From Geobacter sp. AOG2 (GTDB lineage Bacteria; Desulfobacterota; Desulfuromonadia; Geobacterales; Pseudopelobacteraceae): a stretch of 64,000 bases of DNA. Numbering within the stretch: position 1 is the first letter of the stretch; each line of letters starts with the position of its first letter. The stretch spans positions 3,379,574-3,443,573 of the forward strand of contig NZ_BLJA01000001.1 of the NCBI RefSeq assembly GCF_019972295.1, read 5' to 3'. Shown here in pieces: positions 57,029-64,000 of the stretch. The position numbers and the translations under genes were made by a program. The notes below the pieces were generated by a model. The model ran no database searches. It saw only the letters and a program-made list of their open reading frames with translations, and was not told where the DNA came from.

Positions 57029-57337
57029 ATGAAAAGGAATATGGTCATGGGAATTGCCATTGCGCTGGGGATGCTTTCAACCGGCGCCGTATCCGCTTCG
57101 GCCGCCATCGCCGCCGAGGGCGCCTGCTTCGATAAGGCGTCTGAGCAGCAGTACCGGCAGGAGACTGCTGCGCTGGCCGATGCCGTGAGGGTCAAGGAGA
57201 TGCAACTGTCCGAACTGCTTGGCTATGATTCAAGGATCATTGAAGCGCGCCAGCTTGAAACCGAGATTAAAGAACTCAAGGACAGGATCGGTGTTGCGGC
57301 GAAAAAACACGATATTCGGGATTGCTGTCACGATTGA
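57029..57337 (+). CDS. Small secreted coiled-coil protein, function unknown
   Basis: 102 residues with a good Sec signal peptide (KRNMVMGIAIALGMLSTGAVSASAA) and AAAGGAGAG before the ATG. The mature part is one long helical, charged segment (RQETAALADAVRVKEMQLSE, ARQLETEIKELKDRIG) ending in CCHD. The layout is like small periplasmic metal-binding helical-hairpin proteins (CpxP/ZraP-type), but I see no specific signature. It stands alone, convergent with the flx operon. Confidence 0.7.
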   Translation: MKRNMVMGIAIALGMLSTGAVSASAAIAAEGACFDKASEQQYRQETAALADAVRVKEMQLSELLGYDSRIIEARQLETEIKELKDRIGVAAKKHDIRDCCHD

Positions 57338-57348
57338 AGGACATACGG

Positions 57349-57378
57349 AGGTGAGCCGGGGGTCCTCACGGCTCACCT
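57349..57378. terminator. Convergent hairpin at the end of the flx-hdr operon
   Basis: AGGTGAGCC (57349-57357) pairs with GGCTCACCT (57370-57378) around a 12-nt loop, between two convergent stop codons. It has no clear T-run. Confidence 0.45.
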
Positions 57379-57381
57379 GTT

Positions 57382-58227
57382 TCAAAACTCCGCGGGCATG
57401 GCCTTGACCTGTTTCGCCGTGAACACCGGGCCGTCCTTGCAAACATAGACGTTGCCCACGTTGCAGCGCCCGCACTTGCCCAGGCCGCACTTCATGCGGT
57501 TTTCCAGGGTGGTGTAGACCTGCTCGTCGCTGAATCCCAGCTTTTCCAGCACCGGCAGGGTGAATTTGATCATGATCGGCGGGCCGCATACCAGGGCGAT
57601 GGTGTTCTCCGCGCCGGGGGCCGTTTCCTCCAGAATGGTCGGCACGAAACCTACCTTGCCGTCCCAGTTGACCCCGTTGCCCCCCGGATCGACGGTCTTC
57701 ACCAAACGCACGTCGTCCCGTTCCTGCCATTCCTGCAACTCCCGCTTGTAGACCAGGTCGGCCTCGGTGCGGGCGCCGTAGACGATGGTGATGTCGCCGA
57801 ACTTGTCGCGCCAGTCCAGGCAGTTCCAGATCAGGGTGCGCAGCGGCGGCAGGGCGATACCCCCGGCCACGAAGACCAGGTTCTTGCCGAAGAATTCCTC
57901 GATGGGGAAGGAGTTGCCGTAGGGACCGCGCACCCCCATGGTGTCCCCCGGCTCCAGGCGCCGCAGGGCTTCGGTCACGCGGCCGACGGCGCGGAAGCAG
58001 CACTCGATGGAACCCTTGCGGGTCGGTGAGGAGGCGATGCAGAACGTGGACTCGCCGGCACCGAAGGCGGAATATTCGGCAAACTGCCCGGCCCGGAAGT
58101 CGAAGCCGTCCCGTATCGCCTCGTCCTGAAAGACCAGCCGCAGGGTGCGCACATCCGGCGTTTCGTCGATAACCTCGGCAACGGTGGCCAGGTGGGGGAG
58201 GTAGATGTTTTTGTTGTGATCACACAT
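57382..58227 (-). CDS. flxA: FlxA-like FAD/NAD(P)-binding electron-transfer subunit
   Basis: 281 residues, ferredoxin-NAD(P)H reductase type. FAD site (FRAGQFAEYSAFG), substrate loop STFCIASSPT, NAD site (VFVAGGIALPPLRTLI, VYGARTEADLVYK, LVCGPPIMIKFTL), and a C-terminal [2Fe-2S] site CGLGKCGRCNVGNVYVC. It is the NADH-oxidising module proposed for Flx-Hdr complexes. ATG 58227 (MCDHNKNIYLPHL) follows AAAAGG by 8 bp; the GTG at 58248 lies inside the palindromic repeat and is less likely. It is the last gene of the operon. Confidence 0.88.
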   Translation of the reverse strand: MCDHNKNIYLPHLATVAEVIDETPDVRTLRLVFQDEAIRDGFDFRAGQFAEYSAFGAGESTFCIASSPTRKGSIECCFRAVGRVTEALRRLEPGDTMGVRGPYGNSFPIEEFFGKNLVFVAGGIALPPLRTLIWNCLDWRDKFGDITIVYGARTEADLVYKRELQEWQERDDVRLVKTVDPGGNGVNWDGKVGFVPTILEETAPGAENTIALVCGPPIMIKFTLPVLEKLGFSDEQVYTTLENRMKCGLGKCGRCNVGNVYVCKDGPVFTAKQVKAMPAEF

Positions 58228-58240
58228 GTAGAAAACCTTT

Positions 58241-58331
58241 TTTGCCACGGAGTCACAGAGGCTCGGAGAACGTCACAAGCAAAAGCGCTTTGCTTTATGG
58301 TTTTCTCCGTGTCTCTGTGTCTCCGTGGCAG
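58241..58331. repeat. Intergenic palindromic repeat, copy 1 (short form)
   Basis: Arms TGCCACGGAGTCACAGAGG and CTCTGTGTCTCCGTGGCA fold on each other across an inner segment of about 50 bp. It fills the gap between the 122-aa gene and flxA, ending just before the flxA ribosome-binding site. Confidence 0.85.
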
Positions 58332-58342
58332 ATTATCTGAGA

Positions 58343-58711
58343 TTATGATGTTTGCAGTTTCGCCGCCATCTCTGTAAAGGCCTGCGCCTTGACCTTCAAC
58401 TCCACCGGCCGGTTGTTGTCGCCGAAACCGATGGTGATGACGCCCCCCACCAGTTGATGCTCCATCTCCGCGAACAGGACCGCCGCCGGATCGACCAACA
58501 GGTTGCCGGACTGGATGAAGCCCCGCTCGCGGAGCGCAGCCACGAACGCCTCCTGCTCCACCTTGGACACCTTCTTGAAGAGCTGTTTCCTGACTACCGG
58601 GCCGCCGAACCACACATCCATCATGCGGGTGGTATCCGACACCAGGGGATTGTCCTCGGGGGTGGTCATCTGGGCGGCGATGACGTGCCGTATATTGATG
58701 AATCGTTCCAT
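58343..58711 (-). CDS. Uncharacterised 122-aa protein within the flx-hdr operon
   Basis: A soluble alpha/beta protein (MERFINIRHVIAAQMTTPED start; VSKVEQEAFVAALRERGFI; GGVITIGFGDNNRPVELKVK). It has no cysteines, so it is not itself an FeS carrier. GAGG precedes the ATG. Its place between two electron-transfer genes suggests a structural or assembly role. No family recognised. Confidence 0.78.
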   Translation of the reverse strand: MERFINIRHVIAAQMTTPEDNPLVSDTTRMMDVWFGGPVVRKQLFKKVSKVEQEAFVAALRERGFIQSGNLLVDPAAVLFAEMEHQLVGGVITIGFGDNNRPVELKVKAQAFTEMAAKLQTS

Positions 58712-58721
58712 TCGAACCTCG

Positions 58722-58880
58722 TTTTTGCCACGGAGCCACAGAGACCCGGAGGAAAAGCAAAAGAGAAAAAAACAAAATCAATCAGGGTAACGGCAAAAAA
58801 CTACATAAGGCGTTGAGGTTTTTGCTTTTCTCTCGATGTGTCTTTGAATTTCTCCGTGCCTCTGCGGCTCCGTGGCAAAT
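58722..58880. repeat. Intergenic palindromic repeat, copy 2
   Basis: Begins TTTTTGCCACGGAGCCACAG and ends CTCTGCGGCTCCGTGGCAAA. About 159 bp, with an AT-rich centre. Lies between the flxB-like gene and the 122-aa gene. Confidence 0.88.
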
Positions 58881-58891
58881 ATGGTGTTTTC

Positions 58892-59896
58892 TTATTTTTT
58901 GCTGATCTCCGAAACGATCGCGGCGATGTCGATCCCCACCGGGCAGAAGCGGATGCATCTGCCGCAGCCGGTGCACAGGGTCTGGCCGAACTTGTCGTCG
59001 TAGTATTTGAACTTGTGCATGATGCGGTTGCGGTACCGTTTGGGCTGGAGGTCGCGCGGGTTATGGCCCGAGGCGTGGTGGGTGAATTTCCAGAAACCGC
59101 AGGCGTCCCAGCTCTTGCGGCGCTTGCCCGCCTTCTCGGTCCCCTCGTCCACGATGTCGAAGCAGTGGCAGGCAGGGCAGAGGAAGGCGCAGGCCCCGCA
59201 ACCGACGCAGCGCACGGCGATGCCGTCCCAGGCCGGGTCTTCGAAATGGTCGTCCAGCCAGGCTTTGACCTTTTTCAGGTCGAACTTCTCCGTCTGCGGT
59301 TCGGCCGGGGGAAGGGCCGGTGCACCGTTCGGCTCGGCGAACAGTTCCCTGTTGCCGTTGACCAGCGTCTCCCCTTTTTCCGTGAAGGTCTCGCAGGCGT
59401 AGCCGCCCCCCTCCACCGGGGTCAGGAACAGGTCGCTTCCCTTGGGATCGGCCGGGGAGAGCCCCACGGCGGTGCAGAAGCAGGCGTCGTCGGCTTGCGT
59501 ACAGGCCAGGCCGATGATAGTGGTCTTTTTGCGGCGCTCCAGGAAAAACTCGTCCTTGTAATCCCAGGAGAATACGGCGTCCAGTACCGGGATCGCGGCG
59601 GCGTCGCAGGGGCGCACCCCCACCAGCACCGTTTCCGGGAAGCTTGCGGGGTTTACGTCCGTCAGCGTGACCTGCTGCCCTTCCTTATCGTAGGACATGA
59701 TGTCCTCGCAGACGGGGAAAAAGGCCTCCTTGGCCGAACGGCGGGGCAACTGGTCGAGCACGACCCCGGCGGCGTCCGCAAGCGGTCCGTAGAGCGGGGT
59801 GCCGGCGTCCAGGCGCGGCGCAATGACCCGCTTGCCGCCGGCGATCAAGCGATCAAGAAGTGTCTTCAGGTTGTTTTCCGATAAGTACGTTTGCAT
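58892..59896 (-). CDS. flxB: FlxB-like 4Fe-4S dicluster protein
   Basis: 334 residues. A long N-terminal domain like anaerobic sulfite reductase subunit A / hydrogenase beta-type proteins (VLVGVRPCDAAAIPVLD, TTIIGLACTQADDACFCT) precedes two cluster motifs, CVGCGACAFLCPACHC and CTGCGRCIRFCPVGID. ATG 59896 follows AAAGG. It is probably an electron relay between FlxA and the Hdr subunits. Confidence 0.85.
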   Translation of the reverse strand: MQTYLSENNLKTLLDRLIAGGKRVIAPRLDAGTPLYGPLADAAGVVLDQLPRRSAKEAFFPVCEDIMSYDKEGQQVTLTDVNPASFPETVLVGVRPCDAAAIPVLDAVFSWDYKDEFFLERRKKTTIIGLACTQADDACFCTAVGLSPADPKGSDLFLTPVEGGGYACETFTEKGETLVNGNRELFAEPNGAPALPPAEPQTEKFDLKKVKAWLDDHFEDPAWDGIAVRCVGCGACAFLCPACHCFDIVDEGTEKAGKRRKSWDACGFWKFTHHASGHNPRDLQPKRYRNRIMHKFKYYDDKFGQTLCTGCGRCIRFCPVGIDIAAIVSEISKK

Positions 59897-59909
59897 AAAG
59901 ACCTTTAGG

Positions 59910-60067
59910 TTTTGCCACGGAGCCACAGAGACACGGAGAAATTCAAAGACGAAACGAGGGTAAAACAAAAAGCTTCAAAGCCTTATATCGTTCCTTGTCG
60001 TTACCCTGACCGATTTTGTTTTTCTCCCTTTTGCTTTTCCTCCGGGTCTCTGTGGCTCCGTGGCAAA
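59910..60067. repeat. Intergenic palindromic repeat, copy 3
   Basis: Begins TTTTGCCACGGAGCCACAGA and ends TCTGTGGCTCCGTGGCAAAT. About 158 bp; fills the gap between the flxC-like and flxB-like genes, 3 bp from the flxC-like stop. Confidence 0.88.
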
Positions 60068-60070
60068 TAA

Positions 60071-60991
60071 TTATTTTATAAAGCTCTGGTCATCCTTTTC
60101 GTCGTACATCGCCAACGGTCCCTTTTCCCTCACCTCGAACCCGGCCTCGTAGTCGTACAGCTCCTTCAACTCCTTGGCCATCTTGCGGTTCAACAGGTTG
60201 AGCGGGATGTCCATGGGGCAGACCCGTTCGCACTCGGCGCAGCCGGCGCAACGGCCGGCCAGGTGCATGGCCCGGACGATGTGCCAGGCCGTGTTGCCGG
60301 CCGGGCGGGGCGTGGTTTCCACCATCTGGGGCTTGTTGCGGTCGCACAGGCATTGCTCGCAGAAGCAGAACGGGCAGACCTGGCGGCAGGCGTAGCACTT
60401 GATGCACTTTTTGAACTGCTCTTTCCAGTAGGCCCAGCGCTCGGCCGGGGTCATGGCCTCCAGGCGGGCAATCTCGGCGCTGTATTTTCCCGCCAACTCG
60501 ATGGAAACCGGCCGCTGGTCCGGCACGAAGTCGCACCCGGCCGGCAAACGGGCGTCGCATTCGCGGCACTTGGGGGCGATGGTGTCGCCGGTCAACTCCT
60601 GAGACGGCTGGGCCGTGGAGGCCAGCACCCCGGCGCAGGGAACGCCGATCAGATACAGGTCCTCCCGTTTGAGCTGGGATTCCCCCATCAGCCCCACCAA
60701 CGCCTTCAGGTCGCATCCCTTGACCACGATGCCGATCTTCCCGGTCTTGGGGATCTCCTTCTTGGCCTTGGTCAGGTAGACGGCCAGGTTGTTGACGCAG
60801 GCGGCGGAGAAGACAAGCTCTTCCGCCCGGGCGGCATCGGTGATGACGATCGGCTGGGCAGAGCCTTTACGCCGCGCGGCGGCATAGCCGACCACGGCGG
60901 AGACGCTGCCTTCCGACAGAATGCGTCGCACCTCGCCCTGTATGGCCTCGGTGACGGCGGCGTAGATGGATGTATCGATGGTATTTGTCAT
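60071..60991 (-). CDS. flxC: FlxC-like iron-sulfur protein
   Basis: 306 residues. The N-terminal part resembles the F420-hydrogenase/dehydrogenase beta-subunit family (GIVVKGCDLKALVGLM, LIGVPCAGVL). A CxxC pair (CRECDARLPAGC) and cluster motifs CIKCYACRQVCPFCFCEQC and CAGCAECERVCPMDIP follow. It would pass electrons within the Flx-Hdr complex. AAAAGG precedes the ATG. Confidence 0.85.
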   Translation of the reverse strand: MTNTIDTSIYAAVTEAIQGEVRRILSEGSVSAVVGYAAARRKGSAQPIVITDAARAEELVFSAACVNNLAVYLTKAKKEIPKTGKIGIVVKGCDLKALVGLMGESQLKREDLYLIGVPCAGVLASTAQPSQELTGDTIAPKCRECDARLPAGCDFVPDQRPVSIELAGKYSAEIARLEAMTPAERWAYWKEQFKKCIKCYACRQVCPFCFCEQCLCDRNKPQMVETTPRPAGNTAWHIVRAMHLAGRCAGCAECERVCPMDIPLNLLNRKMAKELKELYDYEAGFEVREKGPLAMYDEKDDQSFIK

Positions 60992-61002
60992 ATCGTTAAA
61001 CC

Positions 61003-61161
61003 TTTTGCCACGGAGTCACAGAGGCTCAGAGGAAAGCAAAAACAGAGAAAATCAACCATTCCGGGGTAATGTCAAAGACTAAAAAGTGGTGTATGTCTGC
61101 AGCCTTTCCACTCTCGTTTCTTGCCTTTGCCGTTCTCCGGGCCTCTGTGGCTCCGTGGCAG
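61003..61161. repeat. Intergenic palindromic repeat, copy 4
   Basis: Begins TTTTGCCACGGAGTCACAGA and ends CTCTGTGGCTCCGTGGCAGA. About 159 bp; between the mvhD-like and flxC-like genes. Confidence 0.88.
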
Positions 61162-61168
61162 ATATTAT

Positions 61169-61666
61169 TTAGATAGAGTCGTACGCCTCTCGCAGCTCCG
61201 GTGTGTCGATAGCCCCGGACCACTGCTCTTCCAGGCCCAGTTCCTTGAATTCCCGCATCGGCCCCATGCCCCTCACCCGTTCGGTCAGGTCGGTAACCAT
61301 CTCCACCCATTTGCCCCCTTCGGCGGCCGAGACCCAGGAGAATTGCAGCCGGCCCAGATCGACCCCCACGAACTCCAGGAGCTTCCTGAAGGCGGCGAAC
61401 CTGCGGCGGGCGTGGAAATTGCCCGCAATATAGTGACAATCGCCGGGGTGGCAGCCGGACACCAGGACACCGTCGGCCCCCTGCTGGAAGGCCTTGAGGA
61501 TGAAGACCGGATCGATGCGCCCGGTGCAGGGGAACTTGAGCACCCGCACGTTGGCCGGGTACTGCATGCGGCTGGTGCCGGCCAGGTCGGCCCCGGCATA
61601 GGTACACCAGGTGCAGACAAAGGCGATGATCTTCGGTTCGAATGCGTGTTTTTCTTTATGATGCAT
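61169..61666 (-). CDS. mvhD: MvhD/FlxD-like hydrogenase iron-sulfur subunit
   Basis: 165 residues of the MvhD family (FVCTWCTYAGADLAGTSR, VRVLKFPCTGRIDPVFILKA, GADGVLVSGCHPGDCHY), a [2Fe-2S] protein that links a hydrogenase or dehydrogenase module to HdrA. ATG 61666 has AAGGA upstream; the frame extends further only through the repeat. Directly follows the hdrA-like gene. Confidence 0.92.
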   Translation of the reverse strand: MHHKEKHAFEPKIIAFVCTWCTYAGADLAGTSRMQYPANVRVLKFPCTGRIDPVFILKAFQQGADGVLVSGCHPGDCHYIAGNFHARRRFAAFRKLLEFVGVDLGRLQFSWVSAAEGGKWVEMVTDLTERVRGMGPMREFKELGLEEQWSGAIDTPELREAYDSI

Positions 61667-61683
61667 TTTGAAATCCTTAGGCG

Positions 61684-61850
61684 GTTTGCCACGGAGCCAC
61701 AGAGGCCCGGAGAACGGCAAAGGCAAGAAGCCGGAGGGAAAAGCAAAACAGATAGTTTTGAAGACTTTCCCCTATTGATCTCGGCCTTTGGTTTTACACT
61801 TGGTTTTATCTCTTTGTTTTTCTCTGAGCCTCTGTGGCTCCGTGGCAAAA
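61684..61850. repeat. Intergenic palindromic repeat, copy 5
   Basis: Begins GTTTGCCACGGAGCCACAGA and ends CTCTGTGGCTCCGTGGCAAA. About 167 bp; between the hdrA-like and mvhD-like genes, 8 bp from the hdrA stop. Confidence 0.88.
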
Positions 61851-61858
61851 TGAAGTTT

Positions 61859-63856
61859 TTATAAAGACTCGATCATCGCTACTATTTGCTCGTCGGTATA
61901 CCCATCCAACTCCACCGATTTGGACGGGCAGGTGGCCTGGCAGGTGCCGCAGCCGCCGCAGACGCCGGGGTTGACGTAGGCCACGACCTTCACCAGGTTG
62001 CCCTGGCGGTCGCGGATCTCCTTCTCCTCCACCGCACCGTAGGGGCAAACCTTTTGACAGTAGAAGCACCCCACGCAGCCGGCCTCGCGCACGCGGGCCA
62101 CAATCGGCTCCCGCTCCAGCTTGTCCTTGGCAAAGAGGGTCATGACCTTGGCCGCGGCGGCCGAGGCCTGGCTGACGGTGTCGGGGATATCCTTGGGTCC
62201 CTGGCAGGCTCCGGCCAGATAGATGCCGGCCGTGGCGCATTCCACGGGACGCAGCTTGGCGTGGGCCTCGGAGTAGAAATGGTATTTGTCGTAGGAGATG
62301 CCCAGCTTCTGGGCCAGGGTATCGGCCCCCTTCTGGGGCTGCACGGCCGTGGCCAATACCACCATGTCGGCCTCGATCTCCACCTGCACGCCCACGGCGA
62401 TGTCGCTCCCCATGACCACGATCTTGTTCCCTTTTTGATAGAGGCGGGAAACCATGCCCCTGATGTACACCGCTTCTTCCTCCTCGATGGAGCGACGCCA
62501 GAATTCGTCGTAGCTCTTGCCCGGCGTGCGGGCGTCCATGAAGAAGACGTAGGCCTGGCCGTCATGCACCTTGTGGTGGTAGAGCATGGTGTGCTTGGCG
62601 GTGTACATGCAGCAGATCTTGGAACAGTAGGAGATGCCCTTTTCCCGGGCGCGGGAGCCGACGCACTGGATGAAGACGATCTGCTTCGGTTCCCTGCCGT
62701 CGGAGGGGCGCAGGATCTTGCCGCCGGTGGGGCCGGAAGCCGAGGCCAGGCGTTCGAAGGTCATGCCGTCGATCACGTCCGGAATCTTGCCGTGGCCGAA
62801 TTCACCGTACCCCTTGATGGCGGAGCCCTTGGGCTTCTCCTCGATGGAGTAGAGGTCGAAGCCGGTGGCGACCACGATGGCGCCCACCGGTTCGACGATC
62901 AGTTGGTCTTCCTGCTCGTAGTCCACGGCGCCCGGTCCGCACACCTTCTGGCAGACCCCGCATTTGCCGGTCTTGAACTTGGTGCAGTTCTCCCGGTCGA
63001 TGACCGGCGTATTGGGCACCGCCTGGGGGAACGGCACGTAAATGGCCGGGCGCATGCCCAGGTTCTGGTCGAATTTGTTCGGGATCTTCTTTACCGGGCA
63101 CTTGGTCATGCAAACCCCGCATCCGGTGCACTTGTCCTCGTCCACCGAACGGGCCTTCTTGCGTACCGTAACCTGGAAGTTGCCGATGTAGCCCTCCACA
63201 TGCTCGATCTCGGCATAGGTGTAGAGCTTGATCCGGGGATGGTTTGCCACGTCCACCATCTTGGGGGTCATGATGCATTGGGAGCAGTCCAGGGTGGGGA
63301 AGGTCTCGGAGAGCTGGGCCATATGGCCGCCGATGGAGGGCTCGCGTTCCACGAGCACCACCTCGTGGCCGGCGTCGGCGATATCCAGAGCGGCCTGGAT
63401 GCCGGCAATGCCGCCGCCGATGACCAGGGACCGCTTGGTGACCGGCACGGTGATGGTGGGCAGCACCCGGTTCTTCTTGACCCGCTCCACCATCATGCCC
63501 ACGATCTCGATGGCCTTGGCCGTAGCCTCGTCCCGGTCCTCGTGGACCCAGGAGCAGTGCTCGCGGATGTTGGCCATCTCGCACAGGAAGGGATTCAGCC
63601 CGGCCGATTCCACCGCTTTGCGGAAGGTCTTCTCGTGCATGCGGGGCGAGCAGGCGGCCACGACCACGTGGGAGAGCCGCTGTTCCTGGATGGCCTTTTT
63701 CAGGAGCCCCTGGCCGGGGTCGGAACACATGTACTTGTAGTCGGTGGAGAAGGCCACGCCGGGCAGTGTGCCGACCTGGGCCGCGACGCGCTCCACATCC
63801 ACGGTCCGGGAGATGTTTTCACCGCAATGGCAGATAAATACGCCTATTCTGGACAT
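61859..63856 (-). CDS. hdrA: HdrA-like heterodisulfide reductase subunit A (flavoprotein, bifurcating type)
   Basis: 665 residues. The N-terminal HdrA domain (GVFICHCGENISRTVDV, KYMCSDPGQ, ACSPRMHEKTF) is followed by a thioredoxin-reductase-like FAD fold (VIGGGIAGIQAALDIADAG, EPSIGGHMAQLSETFPTLDC), the CTGCGVCMTKCP motif, and C-terminal clusters CVGCFYCQKVCP and CGGCGTCQATCP. HdrA houses the bifurcating flavin in methanogens and in Flx-Hdr complexes. hdrB and hdrC are not in the window; they may lie upstream beyond 64 kb. AGGAAG precedes the ATG. Confidence 0.94.
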   Translation of the reverse strand: MSRIGVFICHCGENISRTVDVERVAAQVGTLPGVAFSTDYKYMCSDPGQGLLKKAIQEQRLSHVVVAACSPRMHEKTFRKAVESAGLNPFLCEMANIREHCSWVHEDRDEATAKAIEIVGMMVERVKKNRVLPTITVPVTKRSLVIGGGIAGIQAALDIADAGHEVVLVEREPSIGGHMAQLSETFPTLDCSQCIMTPKMVDVANHPRIKLYTYAEIEHVEGYIGNFQVTVRKKARSVDEDKCTGCGVCMTKCPVKKIPNKFDQNLGMRPAIYVPFPQAVPNTPVIDRENCTKFKTGKCGVCQKVCGPGAVDYEQEDQLIVEPVGAIVVATGFDLYSIEEKPKGSAIKGYGEFGHGKIPDVIDGMTFERLASASGPTGGKILRPSDGREPKQIVFIQCVGSRAREKGISYCSKICCMYTAKHTMLYHHKVHDGQAYVFFMDARTPGKSYDEFWRRSIEEEEAVYIRGMVSRLYQKGNKIVVMGSDIAVGVQVEIEADMVVLATAVQPQKGADTLAQKLGISYDKYHFYSEAHAKLRPVECATAGIYLAGACQGPKDIPDTVSQASAAAAKVMTLFAKDKLEREPIVARVREAGCVGCFYCQKVCPYGAVEEKEIRDRQGNLVKVVAYVNPGVCGGCGTCQATCPSKSVELDGYTDEQIVAMIESL

Positions 63857-63870
63857 CGATCACTTCCTTT

Positions 63871-64000
63871 TTTTGCCACGGAGCCACAGAGACTCAGAGA
63901 AAAGCAGGAGAAAAACAAAAAACTTTGGAAAAAAACAAAATCAAAAAATCTTTTTTGGTGTTACCCGAAAAGCCTTTTGTTTTTCCCGTCGCATTTATGC
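63871..64000. repeat. Intergenic palindromic repeat, copy 6 (cut by window edge)
   Basis: Left arm TTTTGCCACGGAGCCACAGA followed by the AT-rich centre; the right arm lies beyond the window. It sits upstream of hdrA, which suggests the operon continues to the right with the same repeat spacing. Confidence 0.8.

Noticed and set aside
58241-63990. The palindromic repeats as a CRISPR array
   Set aside because: Copies are separated by whole genes, are long inverted repeats of variable length, and have no short uniform spacers or cas genes.

Overview
The window is GC-rich, densely packed chromosomal DNA. Its gene content points to an anaerobic, metal-reducing deltaproteobacterium of the Geobacter group (Geobacterales / Desulfuromonadia). 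The main clues are a Flx/Hdr-type heterodisulfide-reductase electron-transfer cluster, an hgcAB mercury-methylation pair, a feo ferrous-iron operon with Geobacter-style accessories, rubrerythrin plus a di-haem peroxidase, several c-di-GMP and phosphorelay proteins, and selA (selenocysteine use). I cannot name a species from the sequence alone.

Layout. 1-6.3 kb: the 5' end of uvrA, a REC-PAS-GGDEF-EAL protein and glmU on the minus strand, facing prmA-rsmE and a zinc-ribbon protein on the plus strand. 6.4-14 kb: a MITE-like element, mutL, a chemoreceptor, then miaA-hfq-AI-2E permease-DUF512 radical SAM. 14-21.4 kb: a translationally coupled Fe-alcohol dehydrogenase/hybrid kinase pair, two small proteins, a lipid kinase and a secreted glycosidase-like protein. 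21.4-23.7 kb: a peroxide-defence block (Fur/PerR-type regulator, rubrerythrin, cytochrome c peroxidase) with one palindrome in front of both the regulator and rubrerythrin. 23.8-28.8 kb: a feo operon behind a near-perfect Fur box, ending in a Fur-like protein that lacks its sensing domain. 29-38 kb: a PHP-glycosyltransferase fusion, a GGDEF-EAL-CBS-GGDEF protein, and a hydrolase/GH3-synthetase pair.

38-48.8 kb is a metal and metalloid island. marR-hgcA-hgcB reads leftward and ACR3-arsC reads rightward from a shared control region. Next come a fluoride riboswitch with crcB and a DUF190 gene, an ArsR-controlled ArsP/thioredoxin/CcdA operon, and a NifX-like / DUF134 / CoA-disulfide-reductase group. 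48.9-57.3 kb: galE, a sugar isomerase-like gene, a K+ channel, a GntR regulator, then selA-ispD-sensor kinase-DsbC-like.

57.4-64 kb is a minus-strand Flx/Hdr operon in which every gap between genes is filled by a copy of one palindromic repeat.

The most important observation is in hgcA. The strong ribosome-binding site and the ATG at 40345 lead into a reading frame that meets TGA (40217-40219) after 42 codons, directly after a Cys codon, and then continues without a break through the whole HgcA domain. A perfect 7-bp stem-loop begins 11 nt after the TGA, where a bacterial SECIS element would sit, and selA lies 13 kb away. HgcA here may therefore be a selenoprotein with a Cys-Sec pair in its N-terminal extension. 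The alternative is a nonsense mutation.
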